Shown: positions 1 to 11,444, counted from the first letter of the stretch. The stretch: DNA of 64,000 nt from Rugalucina vietnamica (GCA_964017185.1 OZ024883.1:44074395-44138394), one strand, 5' to 3'. The notes: generated by a model from the letters alone, not told the origin. Translations and numbers: made by a program.

Positions 1-1561
1 ATCCAGGTCACATGACCAAGATGGCCGCCATGCCCATATATGGTAAAAACCCTTCAAAAATCTTCTTCTCCAGAACCAGTGGACAGATTTCAACGAAACT
101 TGGCATGAAGCATCGATGCCTCAAGCACTATGATGTGTACATAAATTATGACCCTGTGATGACCTTGACCTATTTTACGGCAAGGTCAACATGGGTCGCC
201 AATGCATTTGAATAGGGAAAACTTTTAAAATGTCATTTAAAGTGAAAGTCTTGCAGGAAATGGGCAGTAGGACTAAATATTAATGATTCTGCAAAAATTG
301 GACCCCAGGGGCTCATATGCCCCCACCCCGCGGCAATATAATTCCATAATATTCAAACGTCTTTTCCTCTGAAACCGCTTGGCCAATCAAAGCCAAATTT
401 TATGTGAAGCATCTATAGAATGGGGGAATCAATGTGTATATCAATAATCTAGGTCACATGACAAAGATGGCCGCCATGCCCATATATGGTAAAAACCCAT
501 CAAAAATCTTCTTCTCTGAAACCAATAGACTGATTTCAAGGAAACTTGGCGTGAAGCATTGATGGCTTAAGTACTCCAAAATACATGTACATTACCATAA
601 TATTCAAACATCATCTCCTTTGAAACCGCTTGGCCAATCAAAGCCAAATTTTATGTGAAGCATCAGTAGGAAAGGGTAATCAATGTGTACATAAATAATC
701 CAGGTCACATGACCAAGATGGCCGCCATGCCCATATATGGTGAAAACCCTTCAAAAATTTTCTTCTCCAGAACCAGTGGACCGATTTCAACAAAACTTGG
801 CATGAAGCATCGATGCCTCAAGCACTACAATGTCTATATAAATCATGACCCTGTGATGACCATGACCTATTTTACAGCAAGGTCAACATAGGTCGCCAAT
901 GCATTTGAATGGGGAAAATGTAATTTAAAGTGAAAGTCTTGCAGGAAATGGGAAGTAGGACTGAATATTAATGATTCTGAAAAAAATTGGACCCCAGGGG
1001 CTCGTGCCCCCCACCCTGCGGCAATATACATGTATATTTCCATAATATTCAAACGTCTTTTCCTCTGAAACCGCTTGGCCAATCAAAGCCAAATTTTATG
1101 TGATGCATCTATAGAATGGGGGAATCAATGTGTATATCAATAATCTAGGTCACATGACAAAGATGGCCGCCATGCCCATATATGGTAAAAACCCATCAAA
1201 AATCTTCTTCTCTGAAACCAATAGACTGATTTCAAGGAAACTTGGCGTGAAGTATTGATGGCTTAAGTACTCCAATGTATATATAAATCATGACCCTGTG
1301 ATGACCTTGACCAAGTTTATGGCAAGGTCAACATGGGTTGCCTATGCATTTGAATTGGGAAGACTGTTAAAATGTCATTTGAAGGGAAAAGCCAGCAGGA
1401 AATTGGCAAATGGACAGAATATTGAAGATTCTGAAAAAAGAAAATGGTCCAAGGGCTTCATCTGCCCCTGCACTGGAGTTAAATACCATAATATTCAAAC
1501 ATGTTTATTGGTATATGCAGCAGATCTCAGGTGAGCGTTTACAGGACCATTGGTCCTCTGG
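1..1561 (+). mobile_element. Type-A AGCTCACC-family element, 3' part (copy A1)
   Basis: The left edge of the window cuts this copy. It consists of monomers of about 450 bp, each with a segment reading AAACCGCTTGGCCAATCAAA, then a GGTCACATGACCAAGATGG segment, then TGACCTTGACC. It ends in the family's 3' signature, CTCAGGTGAGCG followed by the small hairpin AGGACCATTGGTCCT and CTGG|T. The same ending closes the complete copies at 25757-27294 and 51412-52954. Short reading frames inside are repeat translations, not genes. Confidence 0.85.
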
Positions 1562-1828
1562 TATTCATTCTTGATCATTCTTACAAAACCTGTTTAAAAT
1601 GCAATACCATACGTATGTGTTTGTTCTTTTGTAAAGTTATAGCATAATCAAATAGATCTAAGCGCAATTAATATTTTATGTTTTAGGCGCTGGGTGGTAT
1701 CTTTGTATGACACAATTCTTTAGTTCATCAGACTGTCAGAGGAATAAATAAAAGTTCATTTAAAATACTTCAAAGTAAATCTTGTTCAAAACTGATTAAA
1801 TAATGTATGAAAATTGTTTATTTCACAG
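1562..1828 (+). other. Presumed intron upstream of the RING exon
   Basis: AT-rich single-copy-looking sequence with no coding signal. It ends in a pyrimidine-containing stretch and TTTCACAG, a good splice acceptor, at 1821-1828. Upstream exons of the same gene, including any BIR domains, must lie left of the window. Confidence 0.5.
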
Positions 1829-2028
1829 AAAACTTAGACGATTTACTAGCAGAAAACCAACGTTTAAAAGACAATTTCGCCTGTAAAATCTGTTTAGAGG
1901 ACTGAGCAGCAGTGATATTCGTGAACTGTGGTCATATGGTGGCGTGCCCTCAGTGTGCCCCTGCTCTATCCAGATGTCCTATGTGCCAAGAACCAGTTGA
2001 AGGATATGTAAAAGCGGTGTTTGCGTGA
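1829..2028 (+). pseudogene. IAP/BIRC-type terminal exon with RING finger, one in-frame stop
   Basis: After the acceptor at 1828 the frame reads about 24 codons (a short LAENQRLKD-like linker, then CKIC), meets TGA at 1903-1905, and continues in the same frame for 40 codons to a second TGA at 2026-2028. Both sides of the stop together supply a full C3HC4 RING: CxxC (CKIC), CGH, CPQC and CPMC, followed by a short tail ending in VFA. The order, spacing and closeness to the C-terminus match the E3 ligase RING of inhibitor-of-apoptosis proteins, which ubiquitinates caspases and IAP partners. The preceding acceptor means this is genomic exon structure, not a processed retrocopy. TGA sits where a charged residue (often Arg, CGA) would be, so a single C-to-T change would explain it. 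The copy is either a pseudogene, a truncating allele or a sequencing error. A MITE begins 42 bp past the stop, and no clear poly(A) signal is seen. Confidence 0.75.
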
Positions 2029-2069
2029 TGGCTTACCATACTCTGATCTAGGCATTATGCCCATTAATC

Positions 2070-2266
2070 TGAGCCGCGACGCGAGAAAACCTGCACAGTC
2101 ACAGAAGCAGGCTAGAGGCTTGAAATTTTAGGTATATGTAGAGGAGGAATTGTTCTATACGTTAAGTGAAAACAAAGGCGCTGATCAGATTTGCAGTTAT
2201 TGCAAAGCTGATCTGCGCCTTTGTTTTCGCATACGCAGAAATCCGGTTTTCTCATGACGCGGCTCA
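2070..2266 (+). mobile_element. Family C palindromic MITE (copy 1)
   Basis: Begins TGAGCCGC and ends GCGGCTCA, with the family's central hairpin of a GAAAACAAAGGCGC arm and its complement GCGCCTTTGTTTTCG. Shorter than the 236 bp full copies because of an internal deletion in the left arm. It lies just downstream of the RING exon. Confidence 0.85.
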
Positions 2267-2404
2267 TTTCATTCTGAAGATCGAGACTTTTCGTTTTATT
2301 GCTCAAGTGATCTCAATTAGTTCGCGATTAAAAAAACTGTCTTTGTGATCGAGAGAATCAGTCTACTGTTTGCTTTCTAGATAGAAAGCAAAGGTTTATG
2401 TGTA

Positions 2405-2615
2405 CATTACGAAGATTTGCCCATGCAATGTATGGAGATTGTTTTGGTTGCAAAAATGAACTTTTTTACTGAAAAAAAAATCACGATATTTTTATTGATT
2501 GTGAGAACACGTTAGAACCGCCTCGGCGAGGCGTTTCTAACGAGTACCCACAATCTATGTTTTGGAGCAACAGTAAGAAAAATTGTATAACCCTGTATAC
2601 CTCAACCACGGTTTT
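2405..2615 (+). mobile_element. Family D palindromic MITE, degenerate copy
   Basis: Contains the family D signature: TTGCCCATGCAATGTATGG near one end, the CCGCCTCGGCGAGGCG centre and GAGTACCCACAATCTATG in the right arm. Diverged from the full copy at 24424-24700. Confidence 0.7.
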
Positions 2616-3536
2616 GCTGGTAAAGAGGCTTATATTTGACCAATGACAAGATACACGTGTATCGATTGCATTTGTGGTTCTAGTCGAAACTTTCATTTCA
2701 ACATTTGCTAATACAATATTGATACAGATCAAACCTATAAAACTTTACCATTAAATTTACTTTGCAGCAAATTTATAAAGATAAATTTAAGCCTTTCAAC
2801 AAAGCGAATGACTATAGCTTGACCAATGCAACTTATTGTGAACAGTATTGAAAGTACAAATGTGTCTGTTATAAATGTATTTAGTAAGCTATGCCAACTA
2901 TCGAAAAAAAAGGGGGGGGGGGATTTAAAGCATACAGAATTCTCATGTAAACATAAATAGGGTAATTATGTTTACAAAAGTTTCGAAAAACAGACAGACG
3001 TCCCTTTACGAAGAAAAGAACTTTGAAATAATTTCCTTCAATATATGTATTTATTTTCATACATACTTTTTCGATGGACTTTATCAACTAATAACTAGTA
3101 ATCAGTTTCAATGCTATTGATGTTATTTGTTTCTATAAGTTTCACATAGGTCAATATACATTTTCAGTATAAAAAAAAGTAAAAAGAATTATGTATTGTA
3201 TATATTGAGAAAAGATGAGTAATTATTAAAATGATGAATTATCAAATTTTAATCTCTAATCATAATGGAACCTAAACATTGTCTTGTGTTTCGTTTGGGC
3301 AAGACCATGTCCGATTTACATTAGATATATGGTTTCTATAATCGGCTGTAGACTGTCCAAGGTCCTTATTTTGAAATAAGGTCATTGTTCAGCCCAGCTT
3401 TGGTTGACTCAAATATTCCTCACCAGTACAGTACTAGTAATGCCTGGTACATATATCTATGTGAGGATTGTTTATGTTGCAAAAATTGTCATAATGAACC
3501 CTGGTGGCCGGTTAGAAGTTTTGATTAGTATACATA
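2616..3536. other. AT-rich intergenic sequence, nothing recognised
   Basis: No exon, RNA gene or family repeat was found. There is a short G tract near 2912-2922. Splice-flanked open frames of useful length are absent on both strands. Confidence 0.5.
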
Positions 3537-4449
3537 CAGGGTGATCCAGAATATCTGATACCATTTTAAGCCTACATAATTTTGTTCCTCAAGTTCATAT
3601 CATAATAAACCTTTAATCACAATGGGCTGTGATAATTCAAATTTTGTTTGGTATATAATAATATACACTTTACACACTGGCGACTTTCTCCACCAATCTC
3701 CCCCAATTTTGGGGTTCTCATTTTCGTTTTATCTCAACAGCTCTTGCAGTTAATTAGCTTCAGTTTAAATCTACTTATAAGACAGGTAGTATTACAGCCA
3801 GTCTGCTGCTTTTAACATCACTCTTTAACTATCATGTAGTTACATATATACAAATCACTGCTGATTCCATGATATATGACCAGTTTATCAAAACACTCTT
3901 GCAGAGAAGTGTAGAGGTCTAGATAAGTCAAAATGGAGAAAGTCGTCTGTCTGTTTAAGTAATGCTATTTTGAATAATAGAGATCAAACAATTTGATAGT
4001 TTTTGCATAATTCATTATTTTACGTCAAATCAAAGTTATAACGACGTCTCAATAATCCGCGTGTGAATGTTTGCTACTACTAATGCATGAATGTGTGGCG
4101 TTAATTTTCGTAACGTTTATTAATTAGGGCATTTCAGCTTTCAAAAAGTGTTTGATTGAGGTGAATATGCATTTTCATTTAAGTGTCCTCACAAGAAAAG
4201 GCGAGCTATCAAAACAAGCTTGACGCCATTGTAATCCAATATGGACGTCATAAAAGGCTTATATGTAAATTTCATGAAATTGTTTGAACAGTTCTATTTT
4301 ACATGTTAGTGGTGTATATATCTAATGTTGTATACCAAACAAAATTTGAATCTTTGTAGATTATTTTGATATAGATTTTGATACTTTATGTGCTGCTGAA
4401 ACAAAATTATTAAAGGTTGTAATGGTATCAGATATTCTGGATCACCCTG
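3537..4449. mobile_element. Non-autonomous TIR element, mariner-like ends (913 bp)
   Basis: Left end CAGGGTGATCCAGAATATC and right end GATATTCTGGATCACCCTG are inverted repeats of about 30 bp, continuing imperfectly inward: AATTCAAATTTTGTTTGGTA near 3635 pairs with TACCAAACAAAATTTGAAT near 4335, and ACTTTCTCCA pairs with TGGAGAAAGT. TA flanks both ends (3535-3536, 4450-4451), as in Tc1/mariner insertions. No transposase frame is present. Confidence 0.8.
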
Positions 4450-4604
4450 TATGTTTCAATCTCACCACTGTAAATTTATAAGTGTAATAATGACTTGCAT
4501 ATTGTATTACTATATAACACTATTGAATTTTATTTGTCAATTATAATTACAAGTATGTATAGCTATAAGTATTTGCTCCAAAAACATGGAATGTAGCTAC
4601 TCTT
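4450..4604. other. AT-rich spacer
   Basis: Short AT-rich sequence between two repeats. Nothing recognised. Confidence 0.4.
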
Positions 4605-4760
4605 TACAACCACTTTACCAAGGCGGTTCTAACTTGTACCCTCTCAATCTTTGTTTTGAGCCAAAAATAAGAAAAATGTATAAAAAAAAATACAATGATA
4701 TTATACATTTTCACAACCCAAAATTCTATATATTGCATGGGCATTTTTTTCATAATGATA
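4605..4760 (-). mobile_element. Family D MITE fragment
   Basis: Reads AAGGCGGTTCTAAC, then a diverged CTCAATCTTTGTTTTGAGCC arm, and ends near TATATTGCATGGGCA, which is the family's other terminus. The half containing the central palindrome is lost. Confidence 0.6.
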
Positions 4761-5326
4761 TGTGCTAAAATAGAAAAAAACCAACATGTTGCTGAACATA
4801 ATAAAAACTGTAAATATCTATATTCCAGTTTTATTTCTATCTCCCCTATATGATTTATAGGTAAATACACTAAAACTACCAAAATTATGAAATAATTACA
4901 CATATTAGAACGAGTTAAAATAACTCGGTCAAAAGCCTGTTGTTCCTAATCAAACTAACACTATATCAATCCACACTAACAACACAGCTCTTTCATGAAG
5001 ATTTAGTCCTCATTACATTTCAGTGATCCTGCATTTTCGTATGCTTGTCATTCAGTTCCAAACAAAATGTGTACATTAAACAGAATTTGTTACTATAACT
5101 GATATCCCAAATTCTGTTTGCATACCCATACAACATGCCCGAATAACTTATCATCTCAAGTTGTCTAAGCTATTACAGTAGATACCAAATTTAAGACGGT
5201 CACATTATACAACATTCAAAAGTCTCCTGCACTATATGAAATATCATATAAACCATGCTCTATATGATAATACATCTTTTAAGCCGCCCAATAATAACAT
5301 GACACTTCATGTTATAATTTTTCTTG
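4761..5326. other. AT-rich intergenic sequence, nothing recognised
   Basis: No coding, RNA or family-repeat signal was found on either strand. Confidence 0.4.
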
Positions 5327-6242
5327 TTTCATAAGTAATGGCATAGCAGTACCCGTACTTGAAGCTAGGCCAAATTTTATTGGGTGTTTGCAGATTTGAA
5401 CGGATTTCGCTAAGTCGATCCTAATACATAGAATTATTAACTGGTTGTAACTATTTAGATTTTGATTGATTTATAAATAGATAATGACACATAAAATATG
5501 ATTAACGAAATATTATAACTTCTGTGACACAAATATTAATGTTAACATTGTTTTTTCACATTACATGAAAGTTTGAACTAAAAAATTATTATTCCAATAC
5601 AATGACAGAGCGCACAGAGGACTACACCTTACATAATATTTGATCTACCCTTTGTACAGTCGTGGTTATTGAAGCTTGAAATCTTGCATCCTACTAGACA
5701 GACTTACCTTGTTTTGACTATCGTTTCGCCATTTTGTGTCCCAGTACCTTTTCGAGCGGCTTTCTTTAGATCAAATATTTATATTCAACTGTTTGAGCAG
5801 TGTTGTTTGCAAAAACAAACGGTTGTGTGTGTAATTATGTGTCAAATGCTGACTGATGGTATAATTTGGTGTACCACGGCTATTTGGGTGCAATACTTCA
5901 AGCTTCAATAAACTTAAATATATACAGGGTAGACCAAATATTGTGTTAGGCGTAGTAAAAATGCCGAGTGAAATGCCAATTTAACGATATAATCTGATTT
6001 GGGTTAAAAATTTCTTGAAGTGTATGAAATCAACGTTAAATGTGATGTTTGTATCCCTGAAGTTATGATATTTTGCTTGTCATTTTAATGTGTGATAATC
6101 GATAAATCAATCGAATAAAATCTAAAATCATAAGTTGTATGTATTAAGTTTGACATAACGAAATCCGTCGAAATCTTCAAACACCCAGTAACATATGGCC
6201 ACGCTTCAAGTACGGATTCTACTATGCCATTACTTATGAAAC
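5327..6242. mobile_element. Foldback element, about 0.9 kb imperfect palindrome
   Basis: The left terminus GTTTCATAAGTAATGGCATA is matched by the reverse complement of the right terminus, TATGCCATTACTTATGAAAC. Complementarity continues inward for about 95 bp. A second matched pair lies inside: the segment near 5622-5690, holding TATTGAAGCTTGAA, pairs with that near 5885-5960, holding TTCAAGCTTCAATA. The whole unit is therefore a diverged giant hairpin centred near 5785. The inner pair includes CAGGGTAGACCAAAT, which itself resembles a mariner-type terminus, so one element may sit inside another. A frame at 5669-5911 lies across the hairpin centre and is not taken as a gene. Confidence 0.7.
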
Positions 6243-6261
6243 AAATCGGTATGTACTGAAC

Positions 6262-6478
6262 TTATGAAACGGAGCTGTATATGCGAAAACAAAGGCGCAG
6301 ATCAGCTTCGCAGTGAAGCTGATCAGCGCCTTTGTTTTCGCCAAACGGATAGTACAATTTCTCTTCGTCTTAAAACCGAAATTTCAAGCTTCTAGCTTTT
6401 TTTCTGAAGCTGTACAGGCCGGTTTGTCTCCGACCTGGTCGGAAACCCCGAAGACCGGTTTTCTCGCGTCGCGGCTCA
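6262..6478 (+). mobile_element. Family C MITE, left end decayed
   Basis: Carries the central hairpin GAAAACAAAGGCGCAGATC with the loop shortened, then the right arm through CCGACCTGGTCGGAAACCC to CGGCTCA. The left TIR is no longer recognisable. Confidence 0.8.
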
Positions 6479-6724
6479 ATTTATAAGATCTACAGAATCA
6501 ATATGGTGTTGGCGTCAGAATTGTTTATCAATTATTCTATTGCTCAATTTTCCGCTGTTCAAAATAAATAGGAAGTCCACAAAAAGAGTAACGACTTAAA
6601 GACGAAATTCCACGTACTATTTCGATTAAAAATCAAAATAAATCATATTAATATATCGATCCATGTCCAAAAAACAAAATTTCATTTGCGGGTATACAAA
6701 TTAATGAGTTTTTTAAATATTGCA

Positions 6725-7211
6725 GTACCACGGGGACCCAACTGTTAATCGTGATTATTGATGCGACGTGGAATGTTAATGCATGCCATTATGAAGTTTC
6801 GTATGCGTCGGCGAGTTCGTTACGAATGCGACGTTCCACATCCTCTGTCCTTGGACGGTAAGTACCACATGTTTTGCTCTCGTGAAAATAAACAAAGCCG
6901 AGTTTACAAAATCGGCGTCCACTATGATCTTCAAAATTCTTCTATATTCCCATTTGAAGTCAATTGGAATACTTACGGCACTTGTGTTTTTCAGCTAATG
7001 GTTTATACAGTTGACAGGTAGATACAAGATTGCCACGAATACACATTACATTCTTAAAGTCCTTTTGTTTTTCTAATTCTTGGTCGTAAACTAAGAAGTA
7101 TAACACAGTCCTATGGGTGTCTTTATTGAAATATGCATCAAAATGACTTTGTAAATGCACATTTATCTACTGAGCGTGAAAAACAGTAAGATAAGCATAT
7201 TTTGTATGCAT
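6725..7211 (+). repeat. Left arm of a 490 bp inverted repeat
   Basis: Matches the reverse complement of 7986-8475 almost base for base across about 490 bp. Both arms hold an 87-codon frame (6758-7021 here) differing at only a few residues, with an Arg-rich start (MRRRVRYECD) and a later HMFCSREN stretch. The frame is not recognised. GTAAGT lies inside the frame and TGTGTTTTTCAG further on, so spliced use is conceivable. The most economical reading is a foldback transposon or a palindromic duplication. Confidence 0.8.
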
Positions 7212-7985
7212 CGAAGATGAAGGTACGTACTACTAGAATGAGTCATGGAAGAATTAGCATTTTGTTGTGCCCTTTCAAAAGTTATTTACGTCAATGCAAA
7301 AGCATAACTTGCGCTTTTATCAAGCGCAATATTGCATGACGTATTTTTCCTTGTACTACATGTACTTCGTTGAGCGAGCTTCAAAGCATGTGCCACTTTT
7401 ATTTTGAATGAGGTCACAGAGCGGTTTTCTGATATAGCTTTGTCAACATTCGAGTGACTTCTTGCCTCGAAACAGCAAATCATTTTCGGGCGTATCAGTG
7501 GCATAGGTAATATGTTTTCTAACATTAAATGACCACAAAGGCTTAACCAAATAATATTTGATCACTTAATATCGGTGGCTCCATGCATTTTTGATAAGCT
7601 GGGAGGGGGGGGGGGGGAGGAGAAAACAAAAGAATTAAAGGGATTTGTGCGTTTTTAGGTGCGGTTGTCAGTCAGTTTTCCATGTGAATGGTGTGTTGTA
7701 TAAGAACAGCGATCAACTATGGTTATTTTATTGCAATTAGAAGAGTCTTTCGGGAGCCCTTTGAACCCTCGGCCTCAGGCTAAAACAACTTTCTCCAGCC
7801 GCTGCAGTGTTAATACAGTATAAAAACATGGTTGACCCCTTTAACATGTATCTATAAAATATTAATTGAAGAAAATGCATCACTGTCTCCATATCGCGTC
7901 GTAACATTTGCTATTTTATTTTACTGATTCATCGGTCTCTTCCACGATGCATTTCTATGTCGCATATTAAATTTTAACAAAATCT
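7212..7985. other. Spacer between the inverted-repeat arms
   Basis: About 770 bp of unique-looking sequence with a G-rich run near 7601-7620. A frame on the minus strand at 7286-7525 shows no family features. No transposase was recognised. Confidence 0.5.
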
Positions 7986-8475
7986 ACGATGCATACAAGA
8001 GATGCTTATCTTACTGTTTTTCACGCTCAGTAAATAAGTGTGCATTTACAAAGCCATTTGGATACATATTTCAATAAAGACACCACAAGACTGTGTTATA
8101 CGTCTTACTTTACGGTCAAGAATTAGAAAAACAAAAGGACTTTAAGAATGTAATGAGTTTTCGTGGCAATCTTGTATCTACCTGTCAACTTTATAAACCA
8201 TTAGCTGAAAAACACAAGTACCGTAAGTATTCCAATTGACTTCAAGTGGGAACATAGAAGATTTTTGAAGATCATAGTGGACGCCGATTTTGTAACCTCG
8301 GCTTTGTTTATTTTCACGAGAGCAAAACATGTGGTACTTACCGTCCAAGGACAGGGGATGTGGAACGTCGCATTCGTAACGAACTCGCCGACGCATACGA
8401 AACTTCATAATAGCATGCATTAACATTCCACGTCGCATCAATAATCACGATTAACAGTTGGGTCCCCGTGAGTAC
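7986..8475 (-). repeat. Right arm of the 490 bp inverted repeat
   Basis: Reverse complement of 6725-7211. The frame at 8178-8441 (-) encodes 87 residues nearly identical to those of the left arm. The outer boundary is at GGGTCCCCGTGAGTAC and the inner boundary at CGATGCATACAAGAG. Confidence 0.8.
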
Positions 8476-9135
8476 GGAACCAAATTATCGGTTGTTTCCG
8501 GGTTTTTCCGCTGTCTTACCTGTGTGGGCGTGACTTAGTATCTGTGACGTCATCTCGTACAAGTCCGAAAAAGTCAGACCATTGGATAACGTAATAACAA
8601 GGCCATTCGTGTCACGATTATGTTCATTTTGACCATAAATTATGCAGTTTTGTTTTATTACGAAATGATTTTCTATGCTGTTTTAAAAATCTAGACAAAA
8701 AATAACACACTTTTCTACATTCACACACTTTACCAAAGTTTGAATCCATTGGCAGTTATTTCAGATCCGAGTATCAAAGTAATAAGGAATACATGCCGTT
8801 TTTACCTGTTCTTATAAAATTAAAATCTCGGGAAAATAATAATTTAATTTTCATTGTTTCACATGTGACATGAAGGATAAAACATCCGGTTTTTTTATCA
8901 TATTTTTTCATTACTTGCGCGATCACAAACTTGTTTTGATACCATTGTCCGTGTTATGCTGATTATGTTGCGTAAGAATACACGAAATAATATTCTTATT
9001 GGCGGCATGCGCGTGTGCGAGAGAGATCAACGTCTGAACGAAAGTATTCAGCGTGAGCGCCGTTACTCGCAAATTAGAGATTATCTCATGACATGCATTT
9101 GCCAATGTGACGACTAAGTTTTGCAAATCGAAAAT

Positions 9136-9138
<3 letters not shown>
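8476..9138. other. Intergenic sequence, nothing recognised
   Basis: No family repeat, exon or RNA gene was found. A TGACGTCA octamer at about 8545 is isolated. Confidence 0.4.

Positions 9139-9193
<55 letters not shown>
9139..9193. repeat. (CT)n microsatellite
   Basis: About 27 uninterrupted CT dinucleotides. Read on the minus strand it gives a meaningless Arg-Glu repeat peptide. Confidence 0.97.
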
Positions 9194-9547
9194 GTGTACA
9201 AATTCCATTTCGGCGAATAAAAAGATGTTCAAGTACATTTGCAAATATTAATGTTAATCAACAAATACAAATCATGTGCAATCAACACGGTTAACCAATA
9301 AAACACAAGCCCCGAGGGACTTGATTTAATCCGTCCTTTATTTTGGGGGTTACGCACAATAATAAAGGTACATGTAGTTGTTAAAACAATCATCATTATA
9401 TACAGAAGTTCAGTTAACAATTACACGTATCGACAACAATGTTTTGATCAAGAAGCAAAACCGCAAATATGAGCGCTCATCATGTTTTCATAAGAAAACA
9501 TTACGATATACTTGTTCATGTCAGTCATATATGTGTTTTCCGAACCA

Positions 9548-9549
<2 letters not shown>
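9194..9549. other. Intergenic sequence between microsatellites
   Basis: Nothing recognised. Confidence 0.4.

Positions 9550-9598
<49 letters not shown>
9550..9598. repeat. (CT)n microsatellite
   Basis: A second run of about 24 CT dinucleotides in the same orientation as the first. Confidence 0.97.
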
Positions 9599-9601
<3 letters not shown>

Positions 9602-9962
9602 AATATTTTTATGCAGCCGCGTAAAGTCCCGGTCCTACTGCGCTTAAGATTGCTCTACGATTGTCTTAATATTAATTTGGGAATCATTTCTTTGACACCG
9701 ATGTGCAAATTAAGAAGGCAGAATCACGTTGGAAAAGAAAATACATATTTTGCATACGCAGTCTTATCAATAAAGTTATAATTAGACAATCGTACGATTC
9801 CTTACAATTCAGTGGGACCGGCACTTAACAGCTAGCCGGTCATCGTCTCTACCTTTTTAAAAATATAAATAAAGGTCAGGAAGGGCGGGATGAAGGAATT
9901 ACGTGGTGTTTGCGCTTGAACGTCTCATGCGCATATGCGTCGTGACTGTATGGGGTTACTAC

Positions 9963-10197
9963 CATTTTAAATAGAACTTATACATTCGTCAGATAAAATC
10001 ATAGGAATTCCACCTTGGTTTATGCAGTTCCTCTCATGACGTCGCTTACTTAAAATCATATCATAATAAATGCGTGTACATTTTAAATACAACTTATACA
10101 TTCGTCAGATAAATCATAGGAATTCCACCTTGGTTTATGCAATTCTTCTAATGACGTCGCTTACTTAAAAATCATATCATAATAAATGCATGTACAT
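9963..10197 (+). repeat. Two-copy tandem repeat, about 116 bp unit
   Basis: ACTTATACATTCGTCAGATA through GACGTCGCTTACTTAAAA to AATAAATGC occurs twice in direct succession with few differences. A short start of a third unit (ACATTTTA) follows. Each unit holds a TGACGTCG half-palindrome. Confidence 0.9.
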
Positions 10198-11004
10198 TTT
10201 ATTAAATGTAGAATGAAAGATCAAAATAATAGTAGTCTAATTTCTTAATTCAAGCATTAAGATATCTAGAACAAAAGTCAGTGTCGGTAGACTCGTTTAC
10301 TCAATGAGATTGGAATGTCTTTGAGTATCTGCCACGTGCCGCCGAGTGATATATGCCGCAATCTAGCGGCGTGTGTCGGCGTGTGTCACATAAAAAACAT
10401 CATAGATCACAGACATACAAAGTAATAAAAGTGTCGGGTATTCAAATTTGTTGTTTTAGCGGCCGTAACAAAAGAAAGATTATGAACTACGAGAAGTTGT
10501 CAGTGATAAAAACTGGTTCAAATGCGGGACTTTATGCGAAATGCTATTTTCACATGCAAGTAATGTACCATAATTTATTTTCCTTTTATGTTTTGTCTAT
10601 AAAATGTTTCCGATAAGTTGATAATTATCAAAGAACAAGAAAAAGTAAAATGTCGGCGTTGCATGGTGTAAAATTTGTGATAAATGTTTTGTGTAAGCAT
10701 CTACTTTGTGTGTCTTTCATTTAAATGGCTGATATTTTGTACGACTAAACGTCACTTCCGGTTTGGTCTCGCTAGAGTTTTTCCCCTTTGATTTTTCGGC
10801 CCTTTTCCGACACCGCGTAAAGCGCATTTTTGTTTTCGATAAAAAGGTGTTCAAAATGTAAAACATTAGAAAATTTGACTTTCTAGCCTATTAAGAAACG
10901 TGTTGATATATTAACGACAAGAGAATCGTCAAATGCGACTATTCGGTATGGGTCTTTTAAGCGGTGTTGTTCTATGTTAACGACTTAATGACTTTGCTAT
11001 AAAA
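10198..11004. other. Intergenic sequence, nothing recognised
   Basis: About 800 bp without a recognisable exon or repeat family. A frame at 10353-10616 (+) lacks domain features and is not called. Confidence 0.4.
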
Positions 11005-11209
11005 TGAGGATGTGCGTGAGAAAACCAACAATTTGGGTTTCCAACCACGTCCGACATAAACCAGTCTGTACAGTCACAGAAGCAGGACAGAAGCTTGAAA
11101 TGTTGGAGTTTTCTACTATCCGTGAAATAAAGGCGCTGACCAGCTTCGCAGTGATTTGCGTCTTTGTTTTCCACTATGCAGATTTTTGGTTTTCCCATGC
11201 GGCGGTTCA
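11005..11209 (+). mobile_element. Family C palindromic MITE, diverged
   Basis: Both termini survive in altered form (TGAGGATGTGCGTGAGAAAACC and TTTTCCCATGCGGCGGTTCA), as do the AATAAAGGCGCTGACCAGC and GCGTCTTTGTTTTCC arms of the central hairpin. Confidence 0.8.
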
Positions 11210-11296
11210 AAAAGAGGAGGAGGTCGGCGTGAAGTCTTTATTTATTCCACGACAGTTTGTGCAAATAGAACATTCTCAAATATATTTTTTTTTTAT

Positions 11297-11425
11297 CTTT
11301 AATAAGAAGGACAAGATGAAGAAAAAGAACTTCGGAAAAAGAAGAAAAGCAAGAAGAAGAAAAGGAAGAAGAAGATGAAGAAAAAAAAATAACTTTGGAA
11401 GCAGAAGAAGAAGAAGAATCTTTTG
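11297..11425 (+). repeat. Purine-rich AAG/AAAG tract
   Basis: About 130 bp, almost all A and G, as irregular AAG, GAAAA and GAAGAAG units. It yields Lys/Arg-rich or Phe/Ser-rich peptides without meaning. Confidence 0.85.
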
Positions 11426-11444
11426 TGAGCATGGAGGTTTAAGC

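Noticed and set aside
12-891. Frames reading KMAAMPIYGKNPSKIFFSRTSG
   Set aside because: Translation of type-A monomers; the same peptide appears in the copies at 26 and 52 kb. Repeat by-product.
1903-1905. TGA as a selenocysteine codon in the RING exon
   Set aside because: It does not fall at a zinc ligand, RING proteins are not selenoproteins, and no SECIS-like structure was seen downstream. A point mutation is simpler.
9139-9193. Arg-Glu repeat protein
   Set aside because: Produced only by the (CT)n microsatellite read on the minus strand.
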